From: Syntrophaceae bacterium UBA6087
Lineage (GTDB): Bacteria; Desulfobacterota; Desulfomonilia; UBA1062
Reading direction: 5' to 3'
Assembly: GCA_002448235.1 (NCBI GenBank)
Contig: DIXF01000018.1
Span: 62,001 to 126,000 of the forward strand
Length of the DNA: 64,000 bases
Position numbers and translations under genes: made by a program
Part shown: positions 8,436 to 17,374 of the stretch, in pieces
Layout: the number at the start of each line of letters is the position of its first letter
How positions within the stretch are numbered: position 1 is the first letter of the stretch
The notes under the pieces: model-generated
The model's database searches: none
Seen by the model: only the letters and a program-made list of their open reading frames with translations
Told to the model about the DNA's origin: nothing

Positions 8436-8609
8436 ATGGCTTATGTAATTACTGATGAATGTATTTGTTGTGGGACCTGCATCGACGAATGCCCGGTCGA
8501 GGCTATCAGCGAGGGTGATGATAAGTATTCCATAGATCCTGAGATATGCACGAGCTGCGGCGCCTGCGCCGATGTCTGTCCGACCGACGCCATAGAGCCC
8601 GGGGAATAA
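8436..8609 (+). CDS. 2x[4Fe-4S] bacterial-type ferredoxin
   Basis: This is a 57-aa clostridial-type ferredoxin. Two CxxCxxCxxxC motifs are complete: C9, C12, C15 and C19, then C38, C41, C44 and C48, each followed by Pro. Each cluster takes three cysteines from one motif and the last from the other. It is a low-potential soluble electron carrier. An extra cysteine, C11, lies inside the first motif. The ATG at 8436 has AAAGGAGA just upstream. The gene is monocistronic, with an intrinsic terminator right after it. Confidence 0.95.
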   Translation: MAYVITDECICCGTCIDECPVEAISEGDDKYSIDPEICTSCGACADVCPTDAIEPGE

Positions 8610-8618
8610 GAGACGTCT

Positions 8619-8644
8619 AAGCCCCTTGAAGATAAAGGGCTTTT
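8619..8644 (+). terminator. Intrinsic terminator of the ferredoxin gene
   Basis: AAGCCC (8619-8624) pairs with GGGCTT (8637-8642) and is followed by a short T-run. It lies 10 nt after the ferredoxin stop. Confidence 0.6.
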
Positions 8645-8926
8645 CATACCTGCCCGTTCGATCTCTTTTTATGAGGTGCTAAAAAGGGCTTATCCTATCC
8701 GGAGGACATCGATGTTTCTTGATTTTTCGATGTGCTCCGGATCGTGTTTTCTCCCGGATAGAAAATCAAGAATTCCCCTGGAGTTCAAAATAGCCCGGCT
8801 TTTATCTCCCGGGCATGAAACTTTTATGTGAACAGGTATTAACGCGCTGATCCTGTGGAGAAGGAACTTTTTACATCCTGTTCCTCCGTGTCCTTGATGT
8901 GCGGTGACTTGTCTTCGAGAACGGTT
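8645..8926. other. Gene-free stretch between ferredoxin terminator and IHF-like gene
   Basis: No reading frame with coding character is visible on either strand. The stretch holds the self-complementary element at 8695-8772 and a smaller hairpin, GCCCGG (8793-8798) with CCGGGC (8809-8814). Both lie downstream of the ferredoxin gene on one strand and downstream of the IHF-like gene on the other, so they could be 3' UTR structures, an independent RNA or a decayed repeat. Confidence 0.6.
8695..8772. repeat. Complex inverted-repeat element with crossing complementary segments
   Basis: Three complementary pairs are seen directly. (S) 8698-8712 pairs with 8727-8741: TCCGGAG plus ACATCGA against their complements, with one G-G mismatch. 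(A) CTATCCGG at 8695-8702 pairs with CCGGATAG at 8754-8761. (B) TTCTTGATTTT at 8716-8726 pairs with AAAATCAAGAA at 8762-8772. A and B cross in pseudoknot order with A' and B' directly adjacent, and S competes with A. It may be a structured RNA or the remains of an inverted tandem repeat. Confidence 0.6.
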
Positions 8927-9211
8927 CTATCCTGAAAGCTTCGACCTCAGTACATTCGATAAGGAAAACGTAACCACGGTGCGGGGAGATATCGTAATTT
9001 CTTCGGCTGTCTTGGGATTGCGGCCTCTCCTTGCCGACTTACCCCTGACCTTCCATTTGCCGAAACCGGAAATGCTTACCGGGTCTCCCTTCTCAAGGGT
9101 CTCCTTAACGACCTCGATAAACGTCTCGATACCGTCGCTCGCTTCTTTACGGGAAAGCCCGGTATTGAGAACGATTTCGTCGATAATTCCGCTCTTGGTT
9201 AAAGTACTCAT
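8927..9211 (-). CDS. IHF/HU-family DNA-bending protein
   Basis: This 94-aa nucleoid protein is of the bacterial histone-like fold. GFGKWKVRGKSARRGRNPKT (about residues 49-68) contains the beta-arm and the RxGRNPxT signature shared by HU and IHF. It is more IHF-like than the second copy in this window (49690-49971), which has the standard HU pattern. It acts as a dimer that bends DNA in transcription, recombination and replication. An AGGAGG-type site precedes the ATG. The gene stands alone between a structured non-coding stretch and an orphan gene. Confidence 0.88.
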   Translation of the reverse strand: MSTLTKSGIIDEIVLNTGLSRKEASDGIETFIEVVKETLEKGDPVSISGFGKWKVRGKSARRGRNPKTAEEITISPRTVVTFSLSNVLRSKLSG

Positions 9212-9278
9212 ATAACCCTCCTTTAAAACACCAGCTTATATAACTATATAAAATTATTAATACCGCAGTAGGTATAAG

Positions 9279-9656
9279 TCAATACCCTACCGGATTAAAA
9301 GACTCTTTCAACGATCTGTGGATGCCGAAATCCCGTGCTATGATAACCCGGATGCCTGATATGTTCAGGATCCTGAAATCGTGGTTGATGCCGTAGGTAA
9401 ATGAGAAAATATGAATTTTACCGAAAGCATCTTCCCTGGTCAACGGCTCTATCGTCACCTTCCACCCCTGGGAGCGCATGAACGGGACGATCTTTTTCAG
9501 ATCCTCCCAGGTAAAACATTCATTCCAGTAATCCTCCTCGGATTTTCCGGACTGTTTCTGATTTTCCTTGATGATCTCGTATCTTCCCATGCCCGGCATG
9601 AAGGTGTATACATTGTATCGTCTCATGTCCAAAGATATCGTCATAATGCTTCCCAT
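9279..9656 (-). CDS. Hypothetical protein (orphan, 125 aa)
   Basis: I do not recognise this protein. It is soluble, has no signal peptide or membrane segment, and mixes charged helices with aromatic beta-like segments (IHIFSFTYGINHDFRIL, IRVIIARDFGIH). Trp residues cluster in YWNECFTWEDLKKIVPFM. The first ATG lacks a clear Shine-Dalgarno; a second ATG at 9644 is preceded by GGAAG and may be the true start. It lies 67 bp upstream of the IHF-like gene on the same strand and 89 bp downstream of radA, so it could be the tail of the secretion operon or be expressed with the IHF-like gene. Confidence 0.55.
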   Translation of the reverse strand: MGSIMTISLDMRRYNVYTFMPGMGRYEIIKENQKQSGKSEEDYWNECFTWEDLKKIVPFMRSQGWKVTIEPLTREDAFGKIHIFSFTYGINHDFRILNISGIRVIIARDFGIHRSLKESFNPVGY

Positions 9657-9745
9657 TCTTAAATATATACATAAGGCTTATCAGGGCTGAAACAAGGGAT
9701 GCCGGCAGGTTTTACGCATCCGGAGAAATCTTTTTTTAAGAGGCG

Positions 9746-11101
9746 TCAGGAAAAAATCGACAGGGCTTCACGGACGTGATTCAAGGCAATGGGCTTTATC
9801 CCTTTGAGCGGGCCCAGGGAGTCGAGATTGGAATGAGGGATGAGCGCGCGGGAAAAGCCCATTCTGATGGCCTCCTTGAGCCTTGATTCCATATGGTTTA
9901 CCGGCCGCAGCTCTCCATTGAGCCCGATCTCGCCCATGCAGACCGTTCCCTTGGGCAAAGGTTTGTCCAGGGCGCTGCCGGCGATCGCCATGAACACCGC
10001 GAGATCTACCGCAGGCTCAGCCACCCTGATACCGCCTGCAATATTGACGACTACGTCCGAGTTGGACAGGAATACTCCTGCACGTTTTTCCATCACCGCA
10101 AGGAGCACGGACAGCCGTGACTGGTCGGAGCCTATGGAGATGCGCTTCGGCATGCTGTAGCTCGTACGGCTCACCAGCGCCTGAACCTCTACCAGAAGCG
10201 CCCGGCTCCCCTCGACGGCGCCCATGATCGAGCTGCCCGCCACGTCGCCACCCAGGCCGTTGATAAAGATGGACGACGGATCGTGCACCTCTTGCAGTCC
10301 GGCCGACTTCATCTCGAACACGCCGATCTCTCCGGATGTGCCGAACCGGTTCTTCACCGCACGCAGTATCCGGTAGACCCCGGACGAATCCCCTTCGAAA
10401 TAAAGCACGGTGTCGACCATGTGCTCCAGCATCTTGGGCCCCGCTATCCAGCCCTCCTTGGTGACGTGGCCTACGACAAAGACCACCGTGTTCATGCCCT
10501 TGGCGATCTCCATGAGTACGCCCGCGCTCTCGCGGATCTGCGACACGCTGCCCGGGGGCGCTTCTATCTGCGAAGAAAACACGGACTGAATGGAATCGAG
10601 AATGACCACGTCGGGCCGTAAAATCGTGATCTGCTCCCTGATCTCTTCCAGAACCACTTCGGGATATATCAGGATATTTTCGGATCCGACTCCGAGACGC
10701 TCGCTCCTCATCTTGATCTGGACCGCGGATTCCTCACCGCTTACATAGAGAACGCGCAAACCCGTCACGGCGAGGTTGTCGGCCATCTGGAGCATGATGG
10801 TCGATTTCCCGATCCCCGGGTCTCCGCCGATGAGCACGAGCGACCCTTCGACCACTCCCCCGCCCAGGACACGGTCCAGCTCGTCGATCCCGCACTTCCT
10901 CCTCATGGAAGGCGAAGCCGTGACCTGGCTCAGACTGACGGGGGTGCTTTTTCTGGAGATGTCAGAGGAAGCGCTTTTAGTTTTCGAGACAACATCTTCC
11001 GCCAGGGTGTTCCACTCGTTGCACTGGGGGCATTTCCCCATCCACTGGGTGTGCACCTGGCCGCAGGAAGAACAGCGGTAGATCCGTTTCTGCTTTGCCA
11101 T
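9746..11101 (-). CDS. radA: DNA repair protein RadA
   Basis: This 451-aa protein has the three RadA parts: an N-terminal C4 zinc finger (CSSCG...CPQC, residues 9-28), a RecA-like ATPase with Walker A GGDPGIGKST and the KNRFG motif, and a C-terminal Lon-protease-like domain lacking protease function. RadA promotes branch migration in recombinational repair. Its ATG shares one base with the gspE stop codon (TAATG), so it is translationally coupled to the secretion ATPase. This placement is unusual, since RadA is often near lon or disA in other bacteria. The same frame stays open far into gspE, but homology begins at this ATG. Confidence 0.95.
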   Translation of the reverse strand: MAKQKRIYRCSSCGQVHTQWMGKCPQCNEWNTLAEDVVSKTKSASSDISRKSTPVSLSQVTASPSMRRKCGIDELDRVLGGGVVEGSLVLIGGDPGIGKSTIMLQMADNLAVTGLRVLYVSGEESAVQIKMRSERLGVGSENILIYPEVVLEEIREQITILRPDVVILDSIQSVFSSQIEAPPGSVSQIRESAGVLMEIAKGMNTVVFVVGHVTKEGWIAGPKMLEHMVDTVLYFEGDSSGVYRILRAVKNRFGTSGEIGVFEMKSAGLQEVHDPSSIFINGLGGDVAGSSIMGAVEGSRALLVEVQALVSRTSYSMPKRISIGSDQSRLSVLLAVMEKRAGVFLSNSDVVVNIAGGIRVAEPAVDLAVFMAIAGSALDKPLPKGTVCMGEIGLNGELRPVNHMESRLKEAIRMGFSRALIPHSNLDSLGPLKGIKPIALNHVREALSIFS

Positions 11102-12798
11102 TACTGCTGGGTGACCCTCAAGACCTCTTCGATCGTGGTGTGGCCGTCCTCGACCTTCCGGGCGCCGTCCTGGCGCAGGGTGTGGAGGCCTTCCTGGATG
11201 GCGGTGGTTTTGATGGTATTCGAATCCGAGCTTCTCAATATCGTGCTCTTGATCGTGTCGCTCATGAGAAGGATCTCGTATATCCCGGTCCTGCCTTTGT
11301 AGCCGGTGCCGAGGCACTCGCTGCACCCTCCCCCCCGGTAGAGAAACCCGTCGCGGTCGAGCATCTCCTTGGAAAGGCCTATCTCCAGGAGGCTCTCGTT
11401 CTCGGGGAAGTACTCCTGCTTGCACGAGGGGCAGATCTCCCGGACAAGGCGCTGGGCAACGATGGCATTCACCGAAGAAGTTACCAGGAACGGCTCTATG
11501 CCCATGTCGATCAGCCGCGTAATCGCACTGGAGGCATCGTTGGTATGAAGCGTGGAGAAAACCAGATGGCCTGTCAGGGCCGCCTGGATGGCGATCTCGG
11601 CCGTTTCCAGGTCGCGGATCTCGCCGACGAGGATCACGTCCGGGTCCTGCCTCACGATGGAGCGGAGGCCCGAGGCAAAGGTGAGGCCCACCTTGGTGTT
11701 CACCGGGATCTGGCCGATTCCCTTGAGCTGGTATTCGATGGGGTCCTCGATGGTGAGGATGTTCTTGTCCGGCGAGTTGATCTTGCTCAGCATGGAGTAC
11801 AAAGATGTGGTCTTCCCCGACCCGGTCGGGCCGGTGACCAGGATGATGCCGTGCTCCTGCCTGATGAGCTTTTCCATCATGCCCAGGTCGTCCGGGTAGA
11901 ACCCGAGCTCTTCGAGCCCGTAGAGAACGCTCGACTTGTCGAGGATCCTCATGACCACCCGCTCGCCGTTTACCGTGGGCACCACGGATATTCTCAAGTC
12001 CACGGAATGGTCGCCGAGCTTGATGCCGATTCTGCCGTCCTGGGGCAGCCTTTTCTCGGCGATGTTGAGCGAGGCCATGATCTTGATGCGGGACACGACC
12101 GACGAGTGGACCCGCTTGGGCAGCGTGATGACGTCGTGAAGGATCCCGTCGATTCGGTAGCGGACCTTTACGTCCGTCTGATACGGCTCCACGTGGATAT
12201 CCGAAGCGCGCTCCTTGTATGCCTGAACCATGAGCCGGTTCACCATCCGGATGATCGGCGCCTCGGTCTCCATGAGGGTGATGTCCTGAATACTTTCGAG
12301 ATCCTTGAGTATCTCGTCGTCTTCCTCCGCCATGTCTTCCATGATGTCCTGGGCGCTCTCGTTCTTCATGTCCACGAGCCTGTTGATTGCGCTCAGGATC
12401 TCCTGCTTCGGCGTGAGCACGCGTTTGATTTCCTTTATTTTGAGGATCTTCGCGATATCGAACAGCGGCTCCTGATCGGTCGGATCGTTCACCGCCACGA
12501 CCATGGCCCCGTCGTGAAGCTTTACCGGGAGCATCGTGTATTTCCTGAGGAACGATATGGGCAGAACGTCGATGATGGAAGGGTCCACCTCGATCTCTTC
12601 GATCCTGCTCATGAGCGGGATGTCCCACAACCGGGCAAGGGCCTGCAGGATATCGTTGTCACCGAGCACACCGGAGGCGAGCAGGGCGTCGTGCAGAGGC
12701 AGGGCCTTCTCCTTCTGGACGGCCCGTGCCTTGTCCAGCCCGGCTGCATCGACGAGCTGCATGTCGATGAGGACCTGTTCAAGGCTTGGGATTTTCAT
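11101..12798 (-). CDS. gspE: Type II secretion ATPase GspE (PilB-like)
   Basis: This 565-aa protein has an N-terminal GspE_N domain (SLEQVLIDMQLV... IEVDPSIIDVLP), a T2SE ATPase core with Walker A GPTGSGKTT, the Asp box around ILTIEDPIEYQ, a Walker B region (LVGEIRD) and the tetracysteine zinc site (CPSCKQEY...CSECLGTGY). It is the cytoplasmic hexamer that powers pseudopilus assembly. The ATG at 12798 is preferred; it overlaps the gspD end by 20 nt and has AAGG upstream. No gspF follows; the next gene is radA. PilB/MshE-type ATPases share this architecture, but the adjacent gspC and gspD favour GspE. Confidence 0.92.
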   Translation of the reverse strand: MKIPSLEQVLIDMQLVDAAGLDKARAVQKEKALPLHDALLASGVLGDNDILQALARLWDIPLMSRIEEIEVDPSIIDVLPISFLRKYTMLPVKLHDGAMVVAVNDPTDQEPLFDIAKILKIKEIKRVLTPKQEILSAINRLVDMKNESAQDIMEDMAEEDDEILKDLESIQDITLMETEAPIIRMVNRLMVQAYKERASDIHVEPYQTDVKVRYRIDGILHDVITLPKRVHSSVVSRIKIMASLNIAEKRLPQDGRIGIKLGDHSVDLRISVVPTVNGERVVMRILDKSSVLYGLEELGFYPDDLGMMEKLIRQEHGIILVTGPTGSGKTTSLYSMLSKINSPDKNILTIEDPIEYQLKGIGQIPVNTKVGLTFASGLRSIVRQDPDVILVGEIRDLETAEIAIQAALTGHLVFSTLHTNDASSAITRLIDMGIEPFLVTSSVNAIVAQRLVREICPSCKQEYFPENESLLEIGLSKEMLDRDGFLYRGGGCSECLGTGYKGRTGIYEILLMSDTIKSTILRSSDSNTIKTTAIQEGLHTLRQDGARKVEDGHTTIEEVLRVTQQ

Positions 12799-15073
12799 CG
12801 GCCTTGTCGTTCTCCTTTTCCTTGAGTTTCCCACCCTTGTTGCTTATTTCGCCGTATTTCTCCCTGTAGAGCCCTGTCACCTTCTCGTCCGTGTCGATAA
12901 TGCGCGGGGTGAGGAAGATGTAGAGATTTGTCTTTTCATGCTTGTTCGTCATGGATTTGAAGAGATACCCCAGAATAGGGATCCTGCTGAGCAAAGGGAC
13001 CCGCGATTCGCCGAGGGTCAGCGTCTGGCCGATAAGCCCGCCGATGACCATTGTGGCGCCGTCTTTTACCGTAACCGTAGTTTTGGCGGAGCGCTTCAAC
13101 GTGGTGGGCGCATACTGCTGTTCGCCCGTGCCCGCCACCAGGCTGGTATTTTCCTGGAACAGCTCGAGGCGGATATTGCCCTGCTGGTTGATCTGCGGTG
13201 TCATGCGCAGGGTTACGCCCACGTCCCGATAATCGAAGGTCTGGACGGTCCTGTCTATGTTCGTGGAGTCGGTGTCCTGCCTGGTCAGGTAGGGCACATT
13301 GGCGCCGACCCGTATTTCGGCCTCTTTGTTGTCCATGGTGATGATCTGCGGGGTTGAGATGATATTCACGTCCGAATCGTGCGCCATGGCATTGATGAAC
13401 GAGGTGATGTTCGGGAAGGTGACCTGGCTGTCGCCGCTGCCTATGGTGATCGTCTGTCCCACGACTCCCAGGAGGGCTCCTGAGGGAAGGTTGGCAGGAC
13501 TGGTCACGAACGTCTCGCCGGTTCTTCCGAACACGCCGCCGGTCCGCCTTTCCCGCGTTCCGTCGCTCGTGGTCCGGCTGTCATAGGCAAAGTCTTCGAA
13601 AACCGTCCACTCGACGCCGACCTTGAAGTCTTTATCCTGGTTCACCTCCATGATCATCGCCTTTACGTAGACCTGCTTCCTGGGGATATCCAGATACTTG
13701 ATGGTCTCCACGATGCTCTGATAAGCGTCGGGATCAGCATAGATGACGAGAGAGTTCGTCTCTTTGTCGGAAGAGATCTTTACCTTTTCGTTGTTCGTTA
13801 CACTGCGCATCCCCCTCTGGCTTCCGTCAGGCGTTCCCTGGGGTACGGCGGCATTGTCGGCCCTGGCCGGAGTGGGCATGTCGGTCAGGACCTTGGCGAG
13901 GCTTTCCGCGTTCGCGTACTGCAGGTAGTAGACGTGGACGTCCTCTTTCCCGGTGGGGGTTGGGATATCGAGCTTTCCGATGAGCGACTCAACCCCTGCC
14001 ATGTCGAGTGCGGATGCGAGGACGATCAGCGAGTTCGTCCGTTCGTACGGGATGATCTTGGCCTTGCCGCGCTCGGAAAGGTTCCCGCTCCGGCCGGGAG
14101 CCCTCACGCGTGGGGACTGCTGGCTTGAACTGCTGTCTGAAAGAATGTCCTGCAGCTTTGCAGAAAGGTCCGCTGCGGATGCATACGTGAGGGGGAATAT
14201 CCGGAACTCCTCGCTGAAACCGCTCACATCGATGAACTTGAGGATCTCCATCATCTTCTTGATGTTGGATTTCGTATCCGTGATGATGAGGATATTGCTC
14301 TGGGGATAGGCGAGGAGCTGCGAGCTTCCCTTTGTGAGAAGCGGGGTAAAGAGCGTCTTCATGTCATTGCTGTCGACGTGCTTGAGCGGGATGATCTGCG
14401 TGATCAGGACGTCCTCCCTCCGCTTCGGAGGGTCCATGGAGGTTCCGATGCTTCTGGTGATCGCGTCGGCCGCCTGCACGATCTTGATTACGCCTCCCAT
14501 ATTGACCGTTCCGAACCCGTTGACGTCGAGCACGCTCAGGAAGACCTGATACGCTTCATCCAGGGTCATCTTCCGGGGGGATATCACGGTAATCTTGCCG
14601 GCAACCTTGTCGTCCAGGATAAAATTCTTGCCGGTTATGTCCGCGATGAATTTGACGAAGACCTTGATGTCGACCCCGTCGAAATCCATGGTGACATACT
14701 GTTTGCCGTCTTTGGACTCCCTGTCTTGTGAAGCGTCTCCCTTCTCCGTTCTGGACCCTGGAGAGACCTGCGACGGCGTCGTTTCTTCACTGCCCGTCCG
14801 GGCCGTCCGCGACGGTCGACTGGGACTCGCTGTGCCGGAAGGATGCGTCGGAGGGGGGGTTACCGACGCAGGCCCGCCGGAACCGGCGGCAGGGGACTGC
14901 GGGCTTGTACTTTGAAGCTGCGTTGCTTTCCCTGTGGTGGCGTTCGCTTTCTGAACCTGCTGGGCTTCCGTTCCGGACTGCGGCTGGCTCTTGATGAGCC
15001 GGGCGCCCCAGACTCCCGAAGAGCTGAGTATGAGTGTAACCACGATGATGGTGACAATATTCCGAATATTCAT
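12779..15073 (-). CDS. gspD: Type II secretion secretin GspD
   Basis: This 764-aa outer-membrane channel protein has an N-terminal hydrophobic signal (residues 6-23) and a Pro/Ser/Thr-rich low-complexity linker (about 30-120). These are followed by the N0 domain (VTMDFDGVDIKVFVKFIADITGKNFILDD), three N1-N3 repeats containing YLQYANAESLAKVL, and the C-terminal secretin with VPLLSRIPILGYLF. The stop overlaps the start of gspE. A charged Lys/Glu-rich tail ends the protein. The long linker before N0 is unusual and would span extra periplasm or peptidoglycan. That fits the peptidoglycan-binding motif of the upstream ATPase. Confidence 0.93.
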   Translation of the reverse strand: MNIRNIVTIIVVTLILSSSGVWGARLIKSQPQSGTEAQQVQKANATTGKATQLQSTSPQSPAAGSGGPASVTPPPTHPSGTASPSRPSRTARTGSEETTPSQVSPGSRTEKGDASQDRESKDGKQYVTMDFDGVDIKVFVKFIADITGKNFILDDKVAGKITVISPRKMTLDEAYQVFLSVLDVNGFGTVNMGGVIKIVQAADAITRSIGTSMDPPKRREDVLITQIIPLKHVDSNDMKTLFTPLLTKGSSQLLAYPQSNILIITDTKSNIKKMMEILKFIDVSGFSEEFRIFPLTYASAADLSAKLQDILSDSSSSQQSPRVRAPGRSGNLSERGKAKIIPYERTNSLIVLASALDMAGVESLIGKLDIPTPTGKEDVHVYYLQYANAESLAKVLTDMPTPARADNAAVPQGTPDGSQRGMRSVTNNEKVKISSDKETNSLVIYADPDAYQSIVETIKYLDIPRKQVYVKAMIMEVNQDKDFKVGVEWTVFEDFAYDSRTTSDGTRERRTGGVFGRTGETFVTSPANLPSGALLGVVGQTITIGSGDSQVTFPNITSFINAMAHDSDVNIISTPQIITMDNKEAEIRVGANVPYLTRQDTDSTNIDRTVQTFDYRDVGVTLRMTPQINQQGNIRLELFQENTSLVAGTGEQQYAPTTLKRSAKTTVTVKDGATMVIGGLIGQTLTLGESRVPLLSRIPILGYLFKSMTNKHEKTNLYIFLTPRIIDTDEKVTGLYREKYGEISNKGGKLKEKENDKADENPKP

Positions 15074-15089
15074 CCTTCCCCCTTCTCCC

Positions 15090-15809
15090 TTACTGCGCGC
15101 CGATAATCCGGTCGAACTGTTTTAAGCCTCTCAGGTTCGCCAGATCGGGGTCTGAAGCCGCCCATGTTTTCGCCTCAGAACTCCTGGAGCATGCCTGCTT
15201 CAGATACGATACGGCTTTTGCCTTTTCACCCAGTACGGCATACGCGCATGCCAGATTGTACACAGGCTCCACACTGGCACTGGAGATCCCGCTCGATTCT
15301 TTGAAGTAATGAATGGCCTTATCGGCCTGGCCTTTGGCGAGGAACACGCTCCCGATGTTGTTCAGGAGCCGCTCATCCTTTCGAAAGTAGTGCAGGGCTT
15401 TCGTATAGGTAAGCAGGGCCTTATCGTAATCCTTTTCGGTAAAATACTGCTCTCCCAGCCTCAGGTAGCCGTCAACGGTTTCCGATGCGGGCAGCGCAGG
15501 CAGAGCCGGTTCCCGGACCCGTACATCCGCGCTCAGGTTTTCCCGGGCGGTAGCGCCGGCCTCAAGCCCTGCTTCCTTTGCCGCAGGGACTGCCGCGATT
15601 GGGGAAGCGTTCAGGGCTGCGGTCTTCTTTTGTCCCATCACGGAAAAGCCGTAGAAAGCGCCGGCTGTGCAGAACGAACTGATCAGTACGGCAGAGACGA
15701 TCAGCCACGCCGTTTTTCCCTTCACAGGGGAGTTCTCCTTGATCACGGGAGAAGACCACGCACTTTTCTCTGCCTGAATCCTCTGAAGAGCATCATAAAT
15801 CGAACTCAC
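15090..15809 (-). CDS. Single-pass membrane TPR protein of the secretion operon (GspB-like position)
   Basis: This 239-aa protein starts MSSIYDALQRIQAEKSAW, resembling the cytoplasmic start of GspB/ExeB-type proteins. It has one membrane helix (about residues 33-55), a variable periplasmic linker and three TPR motifs (about 110-235; YLRLGEQYFTEKDYDKALLTY and following). Its start overlaps the stop of the ExeA-like ATPase gene by 4 nt (ATGA), and gspD begins 16 nt after its stop. By position and topology it should be the partner of the ATPase in placing the secretin through the cell wall. The TPR replacement of the usual GspB periplasmic domain is the notable point. Function is inferred. Confidence 0.75.
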   Translation of the reverse strand: MSSIYDALQRIQAEKSAWSSPVIKENSPVKGKTAWLIVSAVLISSFCTAGAFYGFSVMGQKKTAALNASPIAAVPAAKEAGLEAGATARENLSADVRVREPALPALPASETVDGYLRLGEQYFTEKDYDKALLTYTKALHYFRKDERLLNNIGSVFLAKGQADKAIHYFKESSGISSASVEPVYNLACAYAVLGEKAKAVSYLKQACSRSSEAKTWAASDPDLANLRGLKQFDRIIGAQ

Positions 15810-17326
15810 TTCATCTCCTTGTCCAGCATGGCCAGGAGCACCATGGTCTCCTGCCCTGCAGCCCCGTCCCTTTTCAGGCCGAAATCCTCCTGCATCAACG
15901 CAATGGCTGAAGAGGTGGTCACATCAAAAAATCCCGAGCGCTCCGCCGGGTATCCCGCCCCTTTCAGGATCGTCTGGATCCTCTCCACTTCGGGCCCGGA
16001 GTCCCCCTTGACAAAGGTATCGCCTTCCGGTCCCTTTGCATAGGTAACCACGATACTCCATTTGTAGATCGATTTGAATTCCTGTATCGGGATCTCGACG
16101 ATGGCCTTGTCCTTGCCGACTATCCGGACAAAATCATCCGTTGCATGCACCAGGATTACGTATCCTTTTTCTACAGCGGCGATGGCCGGCCTGTTGAGGT
16201 GCTTCAGGGCACCGGGGCTCGGATGAAGGGTAATGACTTCAGGGCCGAGAATCCCGTCGGGAATGATGCTCAGCATCTCGAGCGCATCTTCATAGGTGAG
16301 AAGCGAGTAGTCCACACGGGAGGGTTTGATGGTCTCGACCGTCATCTCCCGGGCTTCGGGCGCTGCCTTCGGCGCGGCCACGACAGGAGCGGCCGTATCT
16401 ACGGTAAACGTCGGGAAGGCTCCCGTCCACAACATAAAGCCGAGGGCCGAGGCTGCTGCGGCACTGGCGAACGCCGGAATGAGCCACCTGCCCCGGTTGG
16501 CTTTCTCGCCGTAATTCCCCTTGAGCTCTTCGACCGCCGCGGCAACGATGCTTCTGGTCACGGTTTGCTTGCCTCTCAGGTATGCCATGAGCAACGACCG
16601 TTCAGCCACGGCGTTCATCTTTCGGGGAAGCCCCTGGGAATAGCGGTATATCGCACGGATCGCACTCGCCGTGAAAACATCCGTCCGATAGGCCCCGGCG
16701 ACTGCCATCCGGTGGCGCAAGTAGTTTTTCGTATCCGAAAGGACCAGCGGCCATATGTGATACCGTAAAACTATACGGTCGTTGATCTGTCTCAATCCCG
16801 GTGACTGAAGCATCTTAGCCAGTTCCGGCTGGCCGATCATGATGATCTGCAGGAGCTTTTCCTTTTCCGTCTCCAGGTTGGAAAGCAGGCGGATCTGTTC
16901 CAGCACATCCGGCGTGAGATTCTGGCACTCGTCGATGATGAGCACCGCATTCTCGCCGCTCACGAAGACATCGATGAGGAAATCGTACAGTTTGTCCAGG
17001 AGGTCCTTTTTCGAGTCCGAGCAGTGGTCTATGCCGAAATCCTGATTGATCGTCTGCAGCAGCTCGATGTCCGACAGAGAAGGATTCAGCACCAGGGCCG
17101 TGCGGGTCTTCTTGGAAAGCATGGCGAGCAGGGAGCGGCATATGGTCGTCTTGCCGGTTCCCACTTCTCCGGTGATCAGGACGAACCCCTTTCTCTGCTC
17201 TATCCCGTACTGGAGATGCGACAGAGCTTCCTGGTGCACCTCCGAAAGGTAGAGAAACTTCGGGTCGGGCGTGAGATTGAAGGGATTTTCCGAGAGTCCG
17301 AAAAAGACCTCAAACATGATCGTCAC
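15806..17326 (-). CDS. ExeA/GspA-like AAA ATPase with peptidoglycan-binding domain
   Basis: This is a 506-aa protein. Its AAA+ domain begins with the family signature MFEVFFGLSENPFNLTPDP, then Walker A GEVGTGKTT (residues 53-61) and Walker B VLIIDECQN. A single membrane helix follows (about 278-298), then a periplasmic part whose last 70 residues form a peptidoglycan-binding_1 domain (VERIQTILKGAGYPAERSGFFD). In Aeromonas, ExeA with ExeB uses this layout to insert the secretin through peptidoglycan. A GTG start at 17326 with GAGG upstream is used; an ATG three codons later is possible. The gene sits 48 nt after gspC and overlaps the TPR gene by 4 nt. Confidence 0.87.
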   Translation of the reverse strand: MTIMFEVFFGLSENPFNLTPDPKFLYLSEVHQEALSHLQYGIEQRKGFVLITGEVGTGKTTICRSLLAMLSKKTRTALVLNPSLSDIELLQTINQDFGIDHCSDSKKDLLDKLYDFLIDVFVSGENAVLIIDECQNLTPDVLEQIRLLSNLETEKEKLLQIIMIGQPELAKMLQSPGLRQINDRIVLRYHIWPLVLSDTKNYLRHRMAVAGAYRTDVFTASAIRAIYRYSQGLPRKMNAVAERSLLMAYLRGKQTVTRSIVAAAVEELKGNYGEKANRGRWLIPAFASAAAASALGFMLWTGAFPTFTVDTAAPVVAAPKAAPEAREMTVETIKPSRVDYSLLTYEDALEMLSIIPDGILGPEVITLHPSPGALKHLNRPAIAAVEKGYVILVHATDDFVRIVGKDKAIVEIPIQEFKSIYKWSIVVTYAKGPEGDTFVKGDSGPEVERIQTILKGAGYPAERSGFFDVTTSSAIALMQEDFGLKRDGAAGQETMVLLAMLDKEMK

Positions 17327-17374
17327 CCATAATCCTCAATACCGTCTGCATCAGACCAATTTCCTTTATCCCTC

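Noticed and set aside
9746..12628. A 960-codon open frame that seems to join a novel N-terminal region to RadA
   Set aside because: The first 509 codons run through gspE in another frame and give low-complexity Arg/Gly/His-rich sequence. RadA homology starts exactly at the ATG at 11101.
11095..12825. A 576-codon open frame antisense to gspE
   Set aside because: It mirrors the codon pattern of gspE; its composition (many Asp, His and Val) and lack of a family match mark it as a shadow frame.
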